DNA from: an uncultured Christensenella sp.
Lineage (GTDB): Bacteria; Bacillota; Clostridia; Christensenellales; Borkfalkiaceae
Length of the DNA stretch: 16,201 bases
Assembly (NCBI GenBank): GCA_905212395.1
Contig: CAJMEI010000005.1
Coordinates: 1 to 16,201 of the forward strand
Reading direction: 5' to 3'
Part shown: positions 6,690 to 13,174 of the stretch, one piece after another
Layout of the letters: each line of letters starts with the position of its first letter
Numbering within the stretch: the first letter of the stretch is position 1
Position numbers and translations under genes: made by a program
The notes under the pieces: generated by a model
The model's database searches: none
Told to the model about the DNA's origin: nothing
Seen by the model: the letters and a program-made list of their open reading frames with translations, nothing else

Positions 6690-7136
6690 TCAGATTTCTT
6701 CGGCTTTTCCGCCTGCTTTTTCTATTGCTTCTTTTGCGGAAGCGGAAAATTTATCGGCTTTAACCGTAAGCGCTACGCTTAATTCTCCATCTCCTAATAT
6801 TTTAAGACCGACAGCGTTCTTTATTTCTTTTACTAAACCCATTTCGTAAAGGTAATCGTAATCTACTACCGTGTCAGCAGGAATAGAAGCTAAACGGGAT
6901 ACGTTTACTACTGCGTAAACTTTCTTAAAATGGTTGTTAAATCCTCTTTTAGGAATTCTTCTGGTTAAAGGCATTTGTCCGCCTTCAAATCCCGGTCTTA
7001 CTCCGCCACCGCTACGAGCCCATTGTCCTTTATGTCCCTTACCGCTGGTTTTTCCTAATCCCGAGCCGATTCCTCTACCCAATCTTTTGGCTTTTACTAC
7101 TGCGCCTTCTGCGGGTTTTAACGTATCTATTCTCAT
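6690..7136 (-). CDS. rplO: 50S ribosomal protein L15
   Basis: L15 is a late-assembling protein with a long Gly/Arg-rich N-terminal extension that threads into 23S rRNA. The 148-residue product shows this extension clearly: GRGIGSGLGKTSGKGHKGQ (20-38), GFEGGQMPL (49-57) and RIPKRGFNN (60-68). A globular part follows with KILGDGEL (112-119). The ribosome binding site is imperfect (AAGGCGG, 7 nt before the ATG) compared with the AAGGAGG of its neighbours. The gap to secY is 26 nt. Confidence 0.98.
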   Translation of the reverse strand: MRIDTLKPAEGAVVKAKRLGRGIGSGLGKTSGKGHKGQWARSGGGVRPGFEGGQMPLTRRIPKRGFNNHFKKVYAVVNVSRLASIPADTVVDYDYLYEMGLVKEIKNAVGLKILGDGELSVALTVKADKFSASAKEAIEKAGGKAEEI

Positions 7137-7148
7137 TTTATTACCGCC

Positions 7149-7328
7149 TTAAATCTTTTCTACTTTTACGAGATGATTTACTTTCGCAATCATTCCGTTT
7201 AAACTGTCGCTAACAGTAAATTCTTTGGATTGACCGATTTTTTTAAGTCCCAAAGCTTCTATCGTAGCTTTTTGGTTTTTTAAGCTGGATATCGTGCTTT
7301 TTACTAACGTAATTCTTACTTTTTCCAT
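7149..7328 (-). CDS. rpmD: 50S ribosomal protein L30
   Basis: L30 is a small alpha/beta protein on the solvent side of the large subunit. The frame is open back to a GTG at 7334, but AAGGAG lies only 3 nt from that GTG and 9 nt from the ATG at 7328, so I choose the ATG. It gives 59 residues, the usual family length, starting MEKVRITLVKS and ending with NGMIAKVNHLVKVEKI. In the middle of the protein (residues 14-34) the conserved pattern is loose (KNQKATIEALGLKKIGQS), as expected for L30. Confidence 0.95.
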   Translation of the reverse strand: MEKVRITLVKSTISSLKNQKATIEALGLKKIGQSKEFTVSDSLNGMIAKVNHLVKVEKI

Positions 7329-7341
7329 TTTCACACGCTCC

Positions 7342-7863
7342 TTAACCTAAAATTTCTTCTACGGTCTTTCCACGAAGACTTGCTATCATTTGCGCGTCTC
7401 TTAATTGAGCTAATCCGTCAATAGCGGCTTTAACCATATTGATGGGGTTATTAGTTCCGTGAGATTTCGTTCTGATGTTCTTAATTCCCGCGCATTCCAT
7501 TATGATACGAACGGGACCGCCCGCGATAACTCCCGTACCTTCTTCGGCAGGCATCATTAAAATGCTTCCTTTTCCGAATTTTCCGAGTATTTCGTGAGGA
7601 ATAGTCGTTCCTACCATAGCTACTTTTATCAAAGACTTCTTAGCTTGCGCCGAAGCTTTTTCGATAGCTTCCGGAACTTCGTTAGCTTTTCCAGTTCCGT
7701 ATCCGACTCTGCCGTTTTCGTCGCCAACGACTACTAACGCCGAGAAACGCATTTTTCTACCGCCTTTTACAACCTTCGTAATACGGTTTACCGCAACGAG
7801 TTTTTTAGTAAATGGATCTCTTTCTTCCTGTCTTCTTGCAGGTCTATTGTTTTCTCTTGCCAT
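7342..7863 (-). CDS. rpsE: 30S ribosomal protein S5
   Basis: S5 joins the body and head of the small subunit at the mRNA entry site and affects decoding fidelity. The 173 residues contain the N-terminal double-stranded RNA-binding domain, starting VNRITKVVKGGRKMRFSAL (25-43) with GYGTGKA (54-60). The C-terminal domain has PAEEGTGVIAGGPVR (105-119) and the SHGTNNPINMVKA segment (134-146). The first 20 residues are an Arg/Glu-rich tail. GGGAGG precedes the ATG by 5 nt. It is a normal spc-operon neighbour of rplR and rpmD. Confidence 0.98.
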   Translation of the reverse strand: MARENNRPARRQEERDPFTKKLVAVNRITKVVKGGRKMRFSALVVVGDENGRVGYGTGKANEVPEAIEKASAQAKKSLIKVAMVGTTIPHEILGKFGKGSILMMPAEEGTGVIAGGPVRIIMECAGIKNIRTKSHGTNNPINMVKAAIDGLAQLRDAQMIASLRGKTVEEILG

Positions 7864-7874
7864 TTTTCCCTCCC

Positions 7875-8243
7875 TTAAAACTCTAATCCGGCTTCTCTTG
7901 CACCGTCTGCGAGCGATTGTACTCTTCCGGTATATAAATATCCGCCTCTATCGAATACAACGTTCTTAATTCCCAAAGCCAAAGCTTTTTCGGCAACTTT
8001 CGCGCCTACTACTTTAGCTTGTTCTTTTTTCGTTTTGCCTTCTATTTCGCCCTTGATTTCTTTTTCAAGAGTTGAACAAGCGCAAAGCGTAACTCCCTTT
8101 ACGTCGTCTATTACTTGCGCGTAAATGTTAGTTAAACTTCTGTATACGCTTAATCTCGGACATTCGGCAGTTCCCGAAATATTTTTTCTGACTCTTACGT
8201 GTCTTCTGAGTCTTTCATTATTTTTATCTATTTTTGATATCAT
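7875..8243 (-). CDS. rplR: 50S ribosomal protein L18
   Basis: L18 binds 5S rRNA together with L5 and L25 in the central protuberance. The 122-residue product has a basic N-terminus (RLRRHVRVRKNISGT), PRLSVYRS (29-36) and the C-terminal signature FDRGGYLYTGRVQSLADG (97-114) followed by AREAGLEF, which ends the protein. AAGGAG lies 6 nt before the ATG. Gaps to rplF and rpsE are 10 and 11 nt. Confidence 0.98.
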   Translation of the reverse strand: MISKIDKNNERLRRHVRVRKNISGTAECPRLSVYRSLTNIYAQVIDDVKGVTLCACSTLEKEIKGEIEGKTKKEQAKVVGAKVAEKALALGIKNVVFDRGGYLYTGRVQSLADGAREAGLEF

Positions 8244-8253
8244 AATTTACTCC

Positions 8254-8796
8254 TTACTTACCTGCCGTCTTTCCTTCCTTACGTTCGATTACTTCATCTT
8301 TATATTTGATTCCGTATCCGTGGTAAGGTTCGGGTTTACGAATAACTCTGATAGAAGAAGCTACTTGTCCTACCAAAACTTTATCTATTCCCTTTACGGA
8401 AATTTCGGTTTGGCTAGTTGCGGTAAGCTTAATTCCGTCAATAGCTTTTACTTCTACGGGGTGAGAAAATCCTACGTTTAACGTAAGGCCTGCTCCGTTT
8501 TGAGCCACTTTCCAACCTACTCCGTTTACGGTAAGTACTTTTTCGTATCCCTTAGTTACTCCTTCAACCATATTGTCAAGAAGAACTCTGTATAATCCGT
8601 GTTTGCTTCTGGTTTCTTTTTCGTCGTTGGCTCTTACAACGTGCGCTACGTTTCCTTCGACTTTAACGTCGATATCTCCCGTAATTTGTTGGGTTAAAGT
8701 TCCTAAAGGTCCCTTTACCGTTAAAACTTTAGCGTCGTTTAATTCAACCGTTACTCCTGCCGGTATGGTTACCGGAGCTCTACCTATTCTCGACAT
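8254..8796 (-). CDS. rplF: 50S ribosomal protein L6
   Basis: L6 has two similar alpha/beta domains and lies near the sarcin-ricin loop and factor binding site. The 180 residues match the family: MSRIGRAPVTIP at the start, LTVKGPLG (25-32), HGLYRVLLDNMVEGVTKGY (66-84), NVGFSHPV (107-114) and PEPYHGYGIKY (155-165). In the last motif the usual KGKG is HGYG, a small departure. AGGAGG lies 5 nt before the ATG, inside the short gap after the rpsH stop (TAG). Confidence 0.98.
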   Translation of the reverse strand: MSRIGRAPVTIPAGVTVELNDAKVLTVKGPLGTLTQQITGDIDVKVEGNVAHVVRANDEKETRSKHGLYRVLLDNMVEGVTKGYEKVLTVNGVGWKVAQNGAGLTLNVGFSHPVEVKAIDGIKLTATSQTEISVKGIDKVLVGQVASSIRVIRKPEPYHGYGIKYKDEVIERKEGKTAGK

Positions 8797-8805
8797 AGCT
8801 ACCTC

Positions 8806-9198
8806 CTACCATACGTAAGCAAGAACTTCTCCGCCGTGACGGCTCTTTCTTGCTTCTCTATCAGTCATAACGCCCTTGGGTGTAGAGATAATCGCTACGC
8901 CAAGTCCGCCTAAAACTTTGGGCAATTCGTCGCAGGTTGCGTAAACTCTTAATCCGGGTTTAGATACTCTCTTAATTCCCGTAATTACTCTTTCGCCTTT
9001 CGCGCCGTATTTTAAAGAAATTACTAATTTCTTTTCTACGCCTTCGCCTTCGATTTTATATTCGTTGATATATCCTTCGCTTACCAAAATCTTCGCGATT
9101 TCTTCTTTCATTTTAGAAGCGGGCATTTCTACGCCGTCGTGCTTTGCCACGATTGCGTTTCTAATGCGGGTAAGCATATCTGCTATTGGATCTGTCAT
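8806..9198 (-). CDS. rpsH: 30S ribosomal protein S8
   Basis: S8 binds the central domain of 16S rRNA. In E. coli it is the translational repressor of the spc operon, acting near rplE. The 130-residue product starts MTDPIADMLTRIRNA and ends with STPKGVMTDREARK (105-118) and GGEVLAYVW (122-130), all diagnostic. AGGAGG lies 8 nt before the ATG. I looked for an obvious S8-type operator at the rplE start and cannot identify one by eye. Confidence 0.98.
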   Translation of the reverse strand: MTDPIADMLTRIRNAIVAKHDGVEMPASKMKEEIAKILVSEGYINEYKIEGEGVEKKLVISLKYGAKGERVITGIKRVSKPGLRVYATCDELPKVLGGLGVAIISTPKGVMTDREARKSRHGGEVLAYVW

Positions 9199-9213
9199 TG
9201 TTTTTTCCTCCTA

Positions 9214-9399
9214 TTACCAGCTTGCTTTCTTTACGCCGGGGATTTCTCCCTTATAAGCAAGATTTCTGAAACAAATACGGCAAATTCCGTATTTACGAAG
9301 TACAGAGTGAGGTCTTCCGCAAATAGAACATCTCGTATAAGCTCTAGTCTTATACTTAGGCGTCTTTTGTTGCTTATTTATCATAGATTTTTTAGCCAT
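9214..9399 (-). CDS. rpsN: 30S ribosomal protein S14, zinc-binding short form (type Z)
   Basis: S14 helps build the head of the small subunit near S3 and S10. The 61-residue length and the four cysteines C24, C27, C40 and C43 (RCSICGRPHSV, then GICRICFRN) mark the zinc-dependent form found in Firmicutes and others, rather than the longer zinc-free form of about 89-100 residues. The C-terminus GEIPGVKKASW is typical. AAGGAG lies 8 nt before the ATG. It lies between rplE and rpsH in the standard spc order. Confidence 0.98.
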   Translation of the reverse strand: MAKKSMINKQQKTPKYKTRAYTRCSICGRPHSVLRKYGICRICFRNLAYKGEIPGVKKASW

Positions 9400-9411
9400 A
9401 TACTTCTCTCC

Positions 9412-10005
9412 TTATGCTTTGAAAGGCATTCCGAGCGCCTTTAAAAGTTCTCTTGCTTCTTCGTCCGTATTAGCGGTGGTTACGATGCAAATATCAAATC
9501 CTCTGATTTTTTCTACTTGGTCGTATTGAATTTCAGGGAATATAAGTTGTTCTTTTACGCCCATTGCGTAATTTCCTCTTCCGTCGAAACTCTTAGTGGA
9601 TACTCCCCTAAAATCTCTTACTCTCGGAAGCGCGATGGATACGAGTTTATCGAAAAATTCGTACATTCTGTCGCCTCTTAAATCAACTTTGATACCTACG
9701 TTCATTCCTTCTCTTACTTTAAAGCTTGCTACCGATTTTTTAGCTTTCGTTAAAACGGGTTTTTGTCCCGCAATCATAGCGAGTTCTTGTTGAACGAGTT
9801 GTACGCTTTTAGCGTTGTCCTTTTGGTCGCCTAATCCGCCGTTGATGGTGATTTTTACGAGTTTAGGAACTTGATTTACGTTCTTATAGCCAAACTTTTT
9901 TACGAGGTAGGGAACTACTTCTTTAACGTAGTTTTCTCTAACTCTGTTTACGTATTTTGATTCGGTTGCAGTTTCCTTAGCAACCTGAGTCTTTTTAGTA
10001 GCCAT
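9412..10005 (-). CDS. rplE: 50S ribosomal protein L5
   Basis: L5 anchors 5S rRNA in the central protuberance and contacts P-site tRNA and S13. The C-terminal 180 residues are canonical: GQKPVLTKAKKSV (80-92), LPRVRDFRG (126-134), FDGRGNYAMGVKEQ (140-153) and TDEEARELL (180-188). Compared with the usual length of about 180, this 197-residue form has roughly 17 extra N-terminal residues (MATKKTQVAKETATES). No alternative in-frame start with a ribosome binding site exists before the core. GGAGG lies 11 nt before the ATG, so the extension is probably translated. Confidence 0.97.
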   Translation of the reverse strand: MATKKTQVAKETATESKYVNRVRENYVKEVVPYLVKKFGYKNVNQVPKLVKITINGGLGDQKDNAKSVQLVQQELAMIAGQKPVLTKAKKSVASFKVREGMNVGIKVDLRGDRMYEFFDKLVSIALPRVRDFRGVSTKSFDGRGNYAMGVKEQLIFPEIQYDQVEKIRGFDICIVTTANTDEEARELLKALGMPFKA

Positions 10006-10028
10006 TTATTAATTTTCCTCCAATTACT

Positions 10029-10520
10029 TTAACCTTCGACTTTGGTAGTCTTTCTGGTTCTCTTTGGCTTTTCTGCGCCGTCGGTAGTTTCAGCTTTTTT
10101 AGTAGTCTTTTTAGCGGGCTTTTCTTCAGCTTTATCGGTTGCTTCCGCTTTCTTCGTCGTTTTTCTGGTAGTAGTCTTTTTAGCAGGTTTTTCTTCTGCT
10201 TTTTTAGCCTCTACGTCTAAAGACGCTCCGCATTTACGGCATACTCTTGTCTTTTTGCCGTCAACGATTTTGTAAGCTACTCTCGTTGCTTTTTTACAAG
10301 CGGAACATACTATTTCAACGTTACTTGCGTCTATTGCTCCTACTTGTTCTACTATTGCGCTTTGTTCCTGCGTGGAACGAGCTTTTTTATGCTTTTTTTG
10401 TACGTTTACTCCCTCTACGAGAACTTTATTTTCTGCGGGCATTGCGGTTAAAACTTTTCCCGTTTTTCCTGCGTCTTTTCCCGTTAAGATTAAAACAACG
10501 TCATTCTTTTTGATTTTCAT
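10029..10520 (-). CDS. rplX: 50S ribosomal protein L24 with zinc-ribbon-like core and long Lys/Ala/Thr tail
   Basis: L24 is an assembly initiator at the 5' end of 23S rRNA and sits near the tunnel exit. Residues 1-45 form the KOW/SH3-like core (VVLILTGKDAGKTGKV, 8-23; LVEGVNVQKKHKK, 34-46). Residues 72-97 carry two CxxC pairs (C72, C75, C94, C97), a likely zinc-ribbon. At 163 residues the protein is about 60 longer than the common form. The excess is residues 103-163, a low-complexity tail with a tandem repeat beginning KAEEKPAKKTT at 107 and again at 130, ending KRTRKTTKVEG. The codons of the two repeats differ at synonymous positions. The tail resembles eukaryotic H1-like or other nucleic-acid-binding tails in composition only. 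AAGGAG lies 7 nt before the ATG. Confidence 0.95.
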   Translation of the reverse strand: MKIKKNDVVLILTGKDAGKTGKVLTAMPAENKVLVEGVNVQKKHKKARSTQEQSAIVEQVGAIDASNVEIVCSACKKATRVAYKIVDGKKTRVCRKCGASLDVEAKKAEEKPAKKTTTRKTTKKAEATDKAEEKPAKKTTKKAETTDGAEKPKRTRKTTKVEG

Positions 10521-10531
10521 ATTCTCTCTCC

Positions 10532-10900
10532 TTACAGTACCTCGGGAGCAAGAGATATGATTCTCATATAGTCTTTCTCACGAAGTTCTCTTGCAACAGG
10601 CCCGAAAATACGAGTTCCTCTGGGCTGTTTTTGGGTGTCGATTATAACTGCTGCGTTATCGTCGAATTTAATGTGCGTACCGTCGGGTCTTCTGAGTCCG
10701 CTAACGCTTCTTACGATAACCGCTCTTACGACATCGCCTTTCTTTACTGCTCCGCCGGGCGTTGCAGTCTTTACGCTTGCGATAATAACGTCTCCGATAT
10801 TACCGAATTTTCTGAAAGAGCCTCCGAGTACTTTTATACACATAATTTCTTTCGCGCCACTGTTGTCGGCTACGTTTAATCTCGTCTGTGCTTGTATCAT
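10532..10900 (-). CDS. rplN: 50S ribosomal protein L14
   Basis: L14 forms part of an intersubunit bridge and, in bacteria generally, is the docking site of the silencing factor RsfS. The 122 residues are exactly the usual length and start MIQAQTRLNVADNSGAK. Other conserved stretches are RPDGTHIKFDDNAAV (71-85) and GTRIFGPVARELR (95-107). AAGGAGG lies 5 nt before the ATG, overlapping the rpsQ stop region. No oddities were seen. Confidence 0.98.
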   Translation of the reverse strand: MIQAQTRLNVADNSGAKEIMCIKVLGGSFRKFGNIGDVIIASVKTATPGGAVKKGDVVRAVIVRSVSGLRRPDGTHIKFDDNAAVIIDTQKQPRGTRIFGPVARELREKDYMRIISLAPEVL

Positions 10901-10910
10901 CTTCTCCTCC

Positions 10911-11165
10911 TTACTTAGCCTTTTCGATTATTTCGGCAACTCTCCAATGTTTATCCTTGCTGAGTTTTCTGGTTTCAACGATTCTTACTTTATCGCCAAC
11001 TCCGCATGCGTTTTCTTCATCGTGAGCTTTTACTCTCTTTGTAGTCGTTATCGTCTTTTTGTATAAAGGGTGTTTTGCTTTCTCTTCGATTGCTACTACT
11101 ACCGTTTTATCCATTTTATCGGAATATACAAGACCGACTCTTTCTTTTCTTAAATTTCTTTCCAT
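10911..11165 (-). CDS. rpsQ: 30S ribosomal protein S17
   Basis: S17 is an OB-fold primary binder of the 16S 5' domain. The 84-residue product carries KMDKTVVVAIE (17-27), HPLYKK (32-37), GDKVRIVETR (57-66) and LSKDKHWRV (68-76), all characteristic. A GAGG box lies 9 nt before the ATG, weaker than most in this cluster. The gap to rplN is 10 nt. Confidence 0.97.
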   Translation of the reverse strand: MERNLRKERVGLVYSDKMDKTVVVAIEEKAKHPLYKKTITTTKRVKAHDEENACGVGDKVRIVETRKLSKDKHWRVAEIIEKAK

Positions 11166-11182
11166 GTTTAAGTTCCTCTCTT

Positions 11183-11383
11183 TTAAGCCTTCGCCTTGAT
11201 TTCTCTTTCTCTTATCTCGGTTTTGATTCTTGCGATATCTTTTCTTACCAAAGATAAAGTTAAAGGATTTTCAAGTTGTCCGGTTGCATGACGGAAGCGG
11301 AGGTTAAACAACTCTTCTTTCAAGCTATCAAGCTTGCTTAACAATTCATTATTCGTCATTTCACGAATCTCTTTAGCTTTCAT
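11183..11383 (-). CDS. rpmC: 50S ribosomal protein L29
   Basis: L29 is a small helical hairpin protein at the tunnel exit beside L23, where nascent-chain factors bind. The 66 residues are standard length and start MKAKEIREMT. The signature EELFNLRFRHATGQLENP (23-40) links the two helices. The start overlaps the rplP stop by one base and no strong ribosome binding site precedes it, so translation probably depends on ribosomes finishing rplP. A 17-nt gap follows before rpsQ. Confidence 0.97.
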   Translation of the reverse strand: MKAKEIREMTNNELLSKLDSLKEELFNLRFRHATGQLENPLTLSLVRKDIARIKTEIREREIKAKA

Positions 11384-11811
11384 TAACCCTCAACTCCTTC
11401 TTGAACTTCTTTCTTAATTATTTTACATTTAACGGGAAGTTTGTGAGATGCAAGTCTCATAGCTTCTCTTGCGTCAGCTTCCGAAACCCCTGCGATTTCA
11501 AACATAACTCTACCCGGTTTTACTACTGCTACCCAGTATTCTACTCCGCCTTTTCCGCTACCCATTCTTACTTCTGCGGGTTTTTTGGTTATAGGCTTGT
11601 GGGGGAATATGTCTATCCAAACTTGTCCTCCACGCTTAATAAATCTCGTCATTGCGATACGCGCCGCTTCTATTTGGTTAGCAGTTACCCATCCGCAAGT
11701 TTCCGCAACTAATCCGTATTCTCCGTAAGCGACAGTATTACCTTTATTAGCTCTACCCGTCATTCTTCCGCGGTGTTGCATTCTTCTTTTTACTCTTTTA
11801 GGCATTAACAT
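11383..11811 (-). CDS. rplP: 50S ribosomal protein L16
   Basis: L16 organises the A-tRNA binding region and the GTPase-associated part of the large subunit. The 142-residue product starts MLMPKRVKRR, a form of N-terminus usual for the family, so the first of two nearby ATGs (11811 and 11805) is preferred. AAGGAG lies upstream within the end of rpsC. Other signatures are TANQIEAARIAMTR (43-56) and RMGSGKG (82-88). The stop codon shares one base with the start of rpmC (TAATG), a typical coupling arrangement. Confidence 0.98.
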   Translation of the reverse strand: MLMPKRVKRRMQHRGRMTGRANKGNTVAYGEYGLVAETCGWVTANQIEAARIAMTRFIKRGGQVWIDIFPHKPITKKPAEVRMGSGKGGVEYWVAVVKPGRVMFEIAGVSEADAREAMRLASHKLPVKCKIIKKEVQEGVEG

Positions 11812-11812
11812 A

Positions 11813-12475
11813 TTAAGCTTGTTCTCCTTCAGTCTTTACGACTCCGCCAAGTACTTCTCCTTTGTATACCCAAACTTTAATTCCAATTATACCAAACGTG
11901 GTTAAAGCTTCTGCAAATCCGTATTCGATATCCGCTCTTAAAGTCTGCAAAGGAATAGAACCTTCGTGATATTGTTCGGAACGAGCGATTTCTGCTCCGT
12001 CCAATCTTCCGCTTACCATAACTTTAACACCCTTTACACCTAATCTCATAGCTTTGGAGATTGCTTGTTTCATAGTTCTTCTGAAAGAAGCTCTTTTTTC
12101 AAGTTGTCCCGCTATGGATTCTGCTATAAGTTGAGCGTCGCAGTCAGGTTTTTTAACTTCCATTATATTGATTGCAACGTGTTTATTCTTAACGATTTTC
12201 GCAAGAGATTTTTTCATCTCTTCTATTTCCGCGCCTTGTTTTCCGATTAAAACGCCGGGTTTTGCGGTATAAATACTTACCGAAACTCTGTTAGCCGCTC
12301 TTTCGATTGTGATTTTGCTTATCGCGGATACGAAATATTTTTTCTTTAAGAATTTTCTTATTTCATAGTCTTCTTTAAGTAATTTGGAAAAATCTTTTTT
12401 GTCTGCGTACCATTGCGTATCCCAGCTCTTAATTACTCCGACTCTTAAACCGTGTGGATTAACTTTTTGTCCCAT
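11813..12475 (-). CDS. rpsC: 30S ribosomal protein S3
   Basis: S3 lies at the mRNA entry channel of the head and contributes to the mRNA helicase function of the ribosome with S4 and S5. The 220 residues start with GQKVNPHGLRVG (2-13). A KH domain follows, with the GxxG loop in GVLIGKQG (74-81). The C-terminal domain has SGRLDGAEIAR (155-165) and FGIIGIKVWVYKGE (194-207). AAGGAGG lies 4 nt before the ATG, partly overlapping the rplV stop region. The rplP gene starts 1 nt after the rpsC stop, with its ribosome binding site inside rpsC. Confidence 0.98.
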   Translation of the reverse strand: MGQKVNPHGLRVGVIKSWDTQWYADKKDFSKLLKEDYEIRKFLKKKYFVSAISKITIERAANRVSVSIYTAKPGVLIGKQGAEIEEMKKSLAKIVKNKHVAINIMEVKKPDCDAQLIAESIAGQLEKRASFRRTMKQAISKAMRLGVKGVKVMVSGRLDGAEIARSEQYHEGSIPLQTLRADIEYGFAEALTTFGIIGIKVWVYKGEVLGGVVKTEGEQA

Positions 12476-12484
12476 AATTCCTCC

Positions 12485-12868
12485 TTACTTAACGTCAAGA
12501 ACAGCCGTTATGTGGCAAGTTCTCTTTAAAATTCTGTAACCTCTACCTTTGCTCATGGGTTGCATTCTCTTTAAAGAAGGACCCATATCAGCGTAACATT
12601 CAGCTACTTTAAGGTCGGCTACGTTCATGCCTAAATTGTGTTCCGCGTTTGCTGCAGCGCTTAAAATTACCTTTTTAACGGGTAAAGCGCCTGCTTTGGA
12701 ACAGTTGTCCAAAATAGCAACTGCGGTTTTAACGTCTTGTCCTCTTACTAAATCGAGAACTACTCTTACTTTAAAAGGAGAAATTCTGACGTGTTTAGCG
12801 CATGCTCTTGCTCTATTATCTTTCTTTTCCTCAATTCTTTGAGTTTTTTTCTTCATATTACCAGCCAT
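12485..12868 (-). CDS. rplV: 50S ribosomal protein L22
   Basis: L22 binds domains of 23S rRNA, and its beta-hairpin lines the exit tunnel near the macrolide site. An open frame extends back to 12949 inside rpsS. The ATG at 12868 has AAGGAGG 8 nt upstream, and this start removes an otherwise 68-nt overlap, so I choose it (127 residues). Recognisable segments are AKHVRISPFKVRVVLDLVRG (24-43), SAAANAEHN (70-78) and, around the tunnel hairpin, GPSLKRMQPMSKGRG (96-110) followed by RTCHITAVL. The first ~20 residues are a Lys/Glu/Arg-rich extension beyond the usual length of about 110. The gap to rpsC is 9 nt. Confidence 0.95.
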   Translation of the reverse strand: MAGNMKKKTQRIEEKKDNRARACAKHVRISPFKVRVVLDLVRGQDVKTAVAILDNCSKAGALPVKKVILSAAANAEHNLGMNVADLKVAECYADMGPSLKRMQPMSKGRGYRILKRTCHITAVLDVK

Positions 12869-12881
12869 CGTAATTTCCTCC

Positions 12882-13160
12882 TTACTTTGCACCGGTTGTC
12901 TTTGCGCCTGCATGTCCTTTAAACGTTCTCGTGGGCGCAAATTCACCAAGTTTACAACCTACCATATCTTCCGTAATGTATACCGATACGTGTTTTCTTC
13001 CGTCGTAAACTGCTATCGTATGTCCAACCATATCGGGGAATATCGTCGATGATCTGGACCAAGTCTTTAAAAGAGTTTTCTTGTTTTCAGCGTTTAACGC
13101 TTCTACTCTTTTAAGTAGTCTTGCTTCAACGTAAGGTCCTTTTTTAACACTTCTACTCAT
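12882..13160 (-). CDS. rpsS: 30S ribosomal protein S19
   Basis: S19 forms the head of the small subunit with S13 and contacts the A-site finger of 23S rRNA. The 92-residue product has the expected MSRSVKKGPYV start, TWSRSSTIFPDMVGHTIAVY (34-53) and LGEFAPTRTFKGH (71-83). GGAGG lies 6 nt before the ATG. The TAA stop overlaps the strong ribosome binding site of the following gene, rplV, whose start I place just downstream rather than inside rpsS. Confidence 0.98.
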   Translation of the reverse strand: MSRSVKKGPYVEARLLKRVEALNAENKKTLLKTWSRSSTIFPDMVGHTIAVYDGRKHVSVYITEDMVGCKLGEFAPTRTFKGHAGAKTTGAK

Positions 13161-13174
13161 ATTTTTCCTCCAAA

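Noticed and set aside
8125..8481. Plus-strand open frame of 118 codons opposite rplR and rplF
   Set aside because: Hydrophobic and aromatic-rich product typical of antisense reading of Lys/Glu-rich genes; no start signal.
10056..10210. Repeats in rplX as a CRISPR-like or mobile repeat
   Set aside because: They are in-frame protein repeats with synonymous differences and no spacers.
10042..10275. Plus-strand frame encoding a Val/Phe/Ala-rich membrane-like repeat peptide opposite the L24 tail
   Set aside because: The apparent membrane segments are the antisense of the Lys/Ala/Thr repeats. No ribosome binding site.
10635..11066. Long open frame on the plus strand (143 codons) opposite rplN and rpsQ
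   Set aside because: It lies antisense to two highly conserved genes, has no ribosome binding site, and its composition reflects the reverse complement of ribosomal protein codons.
12882..12949. A real 68-nt overlap of rpsS and rplV
   Set aside because: The downstream ATG with a strong ribosome binding site explains rplV without overlap.
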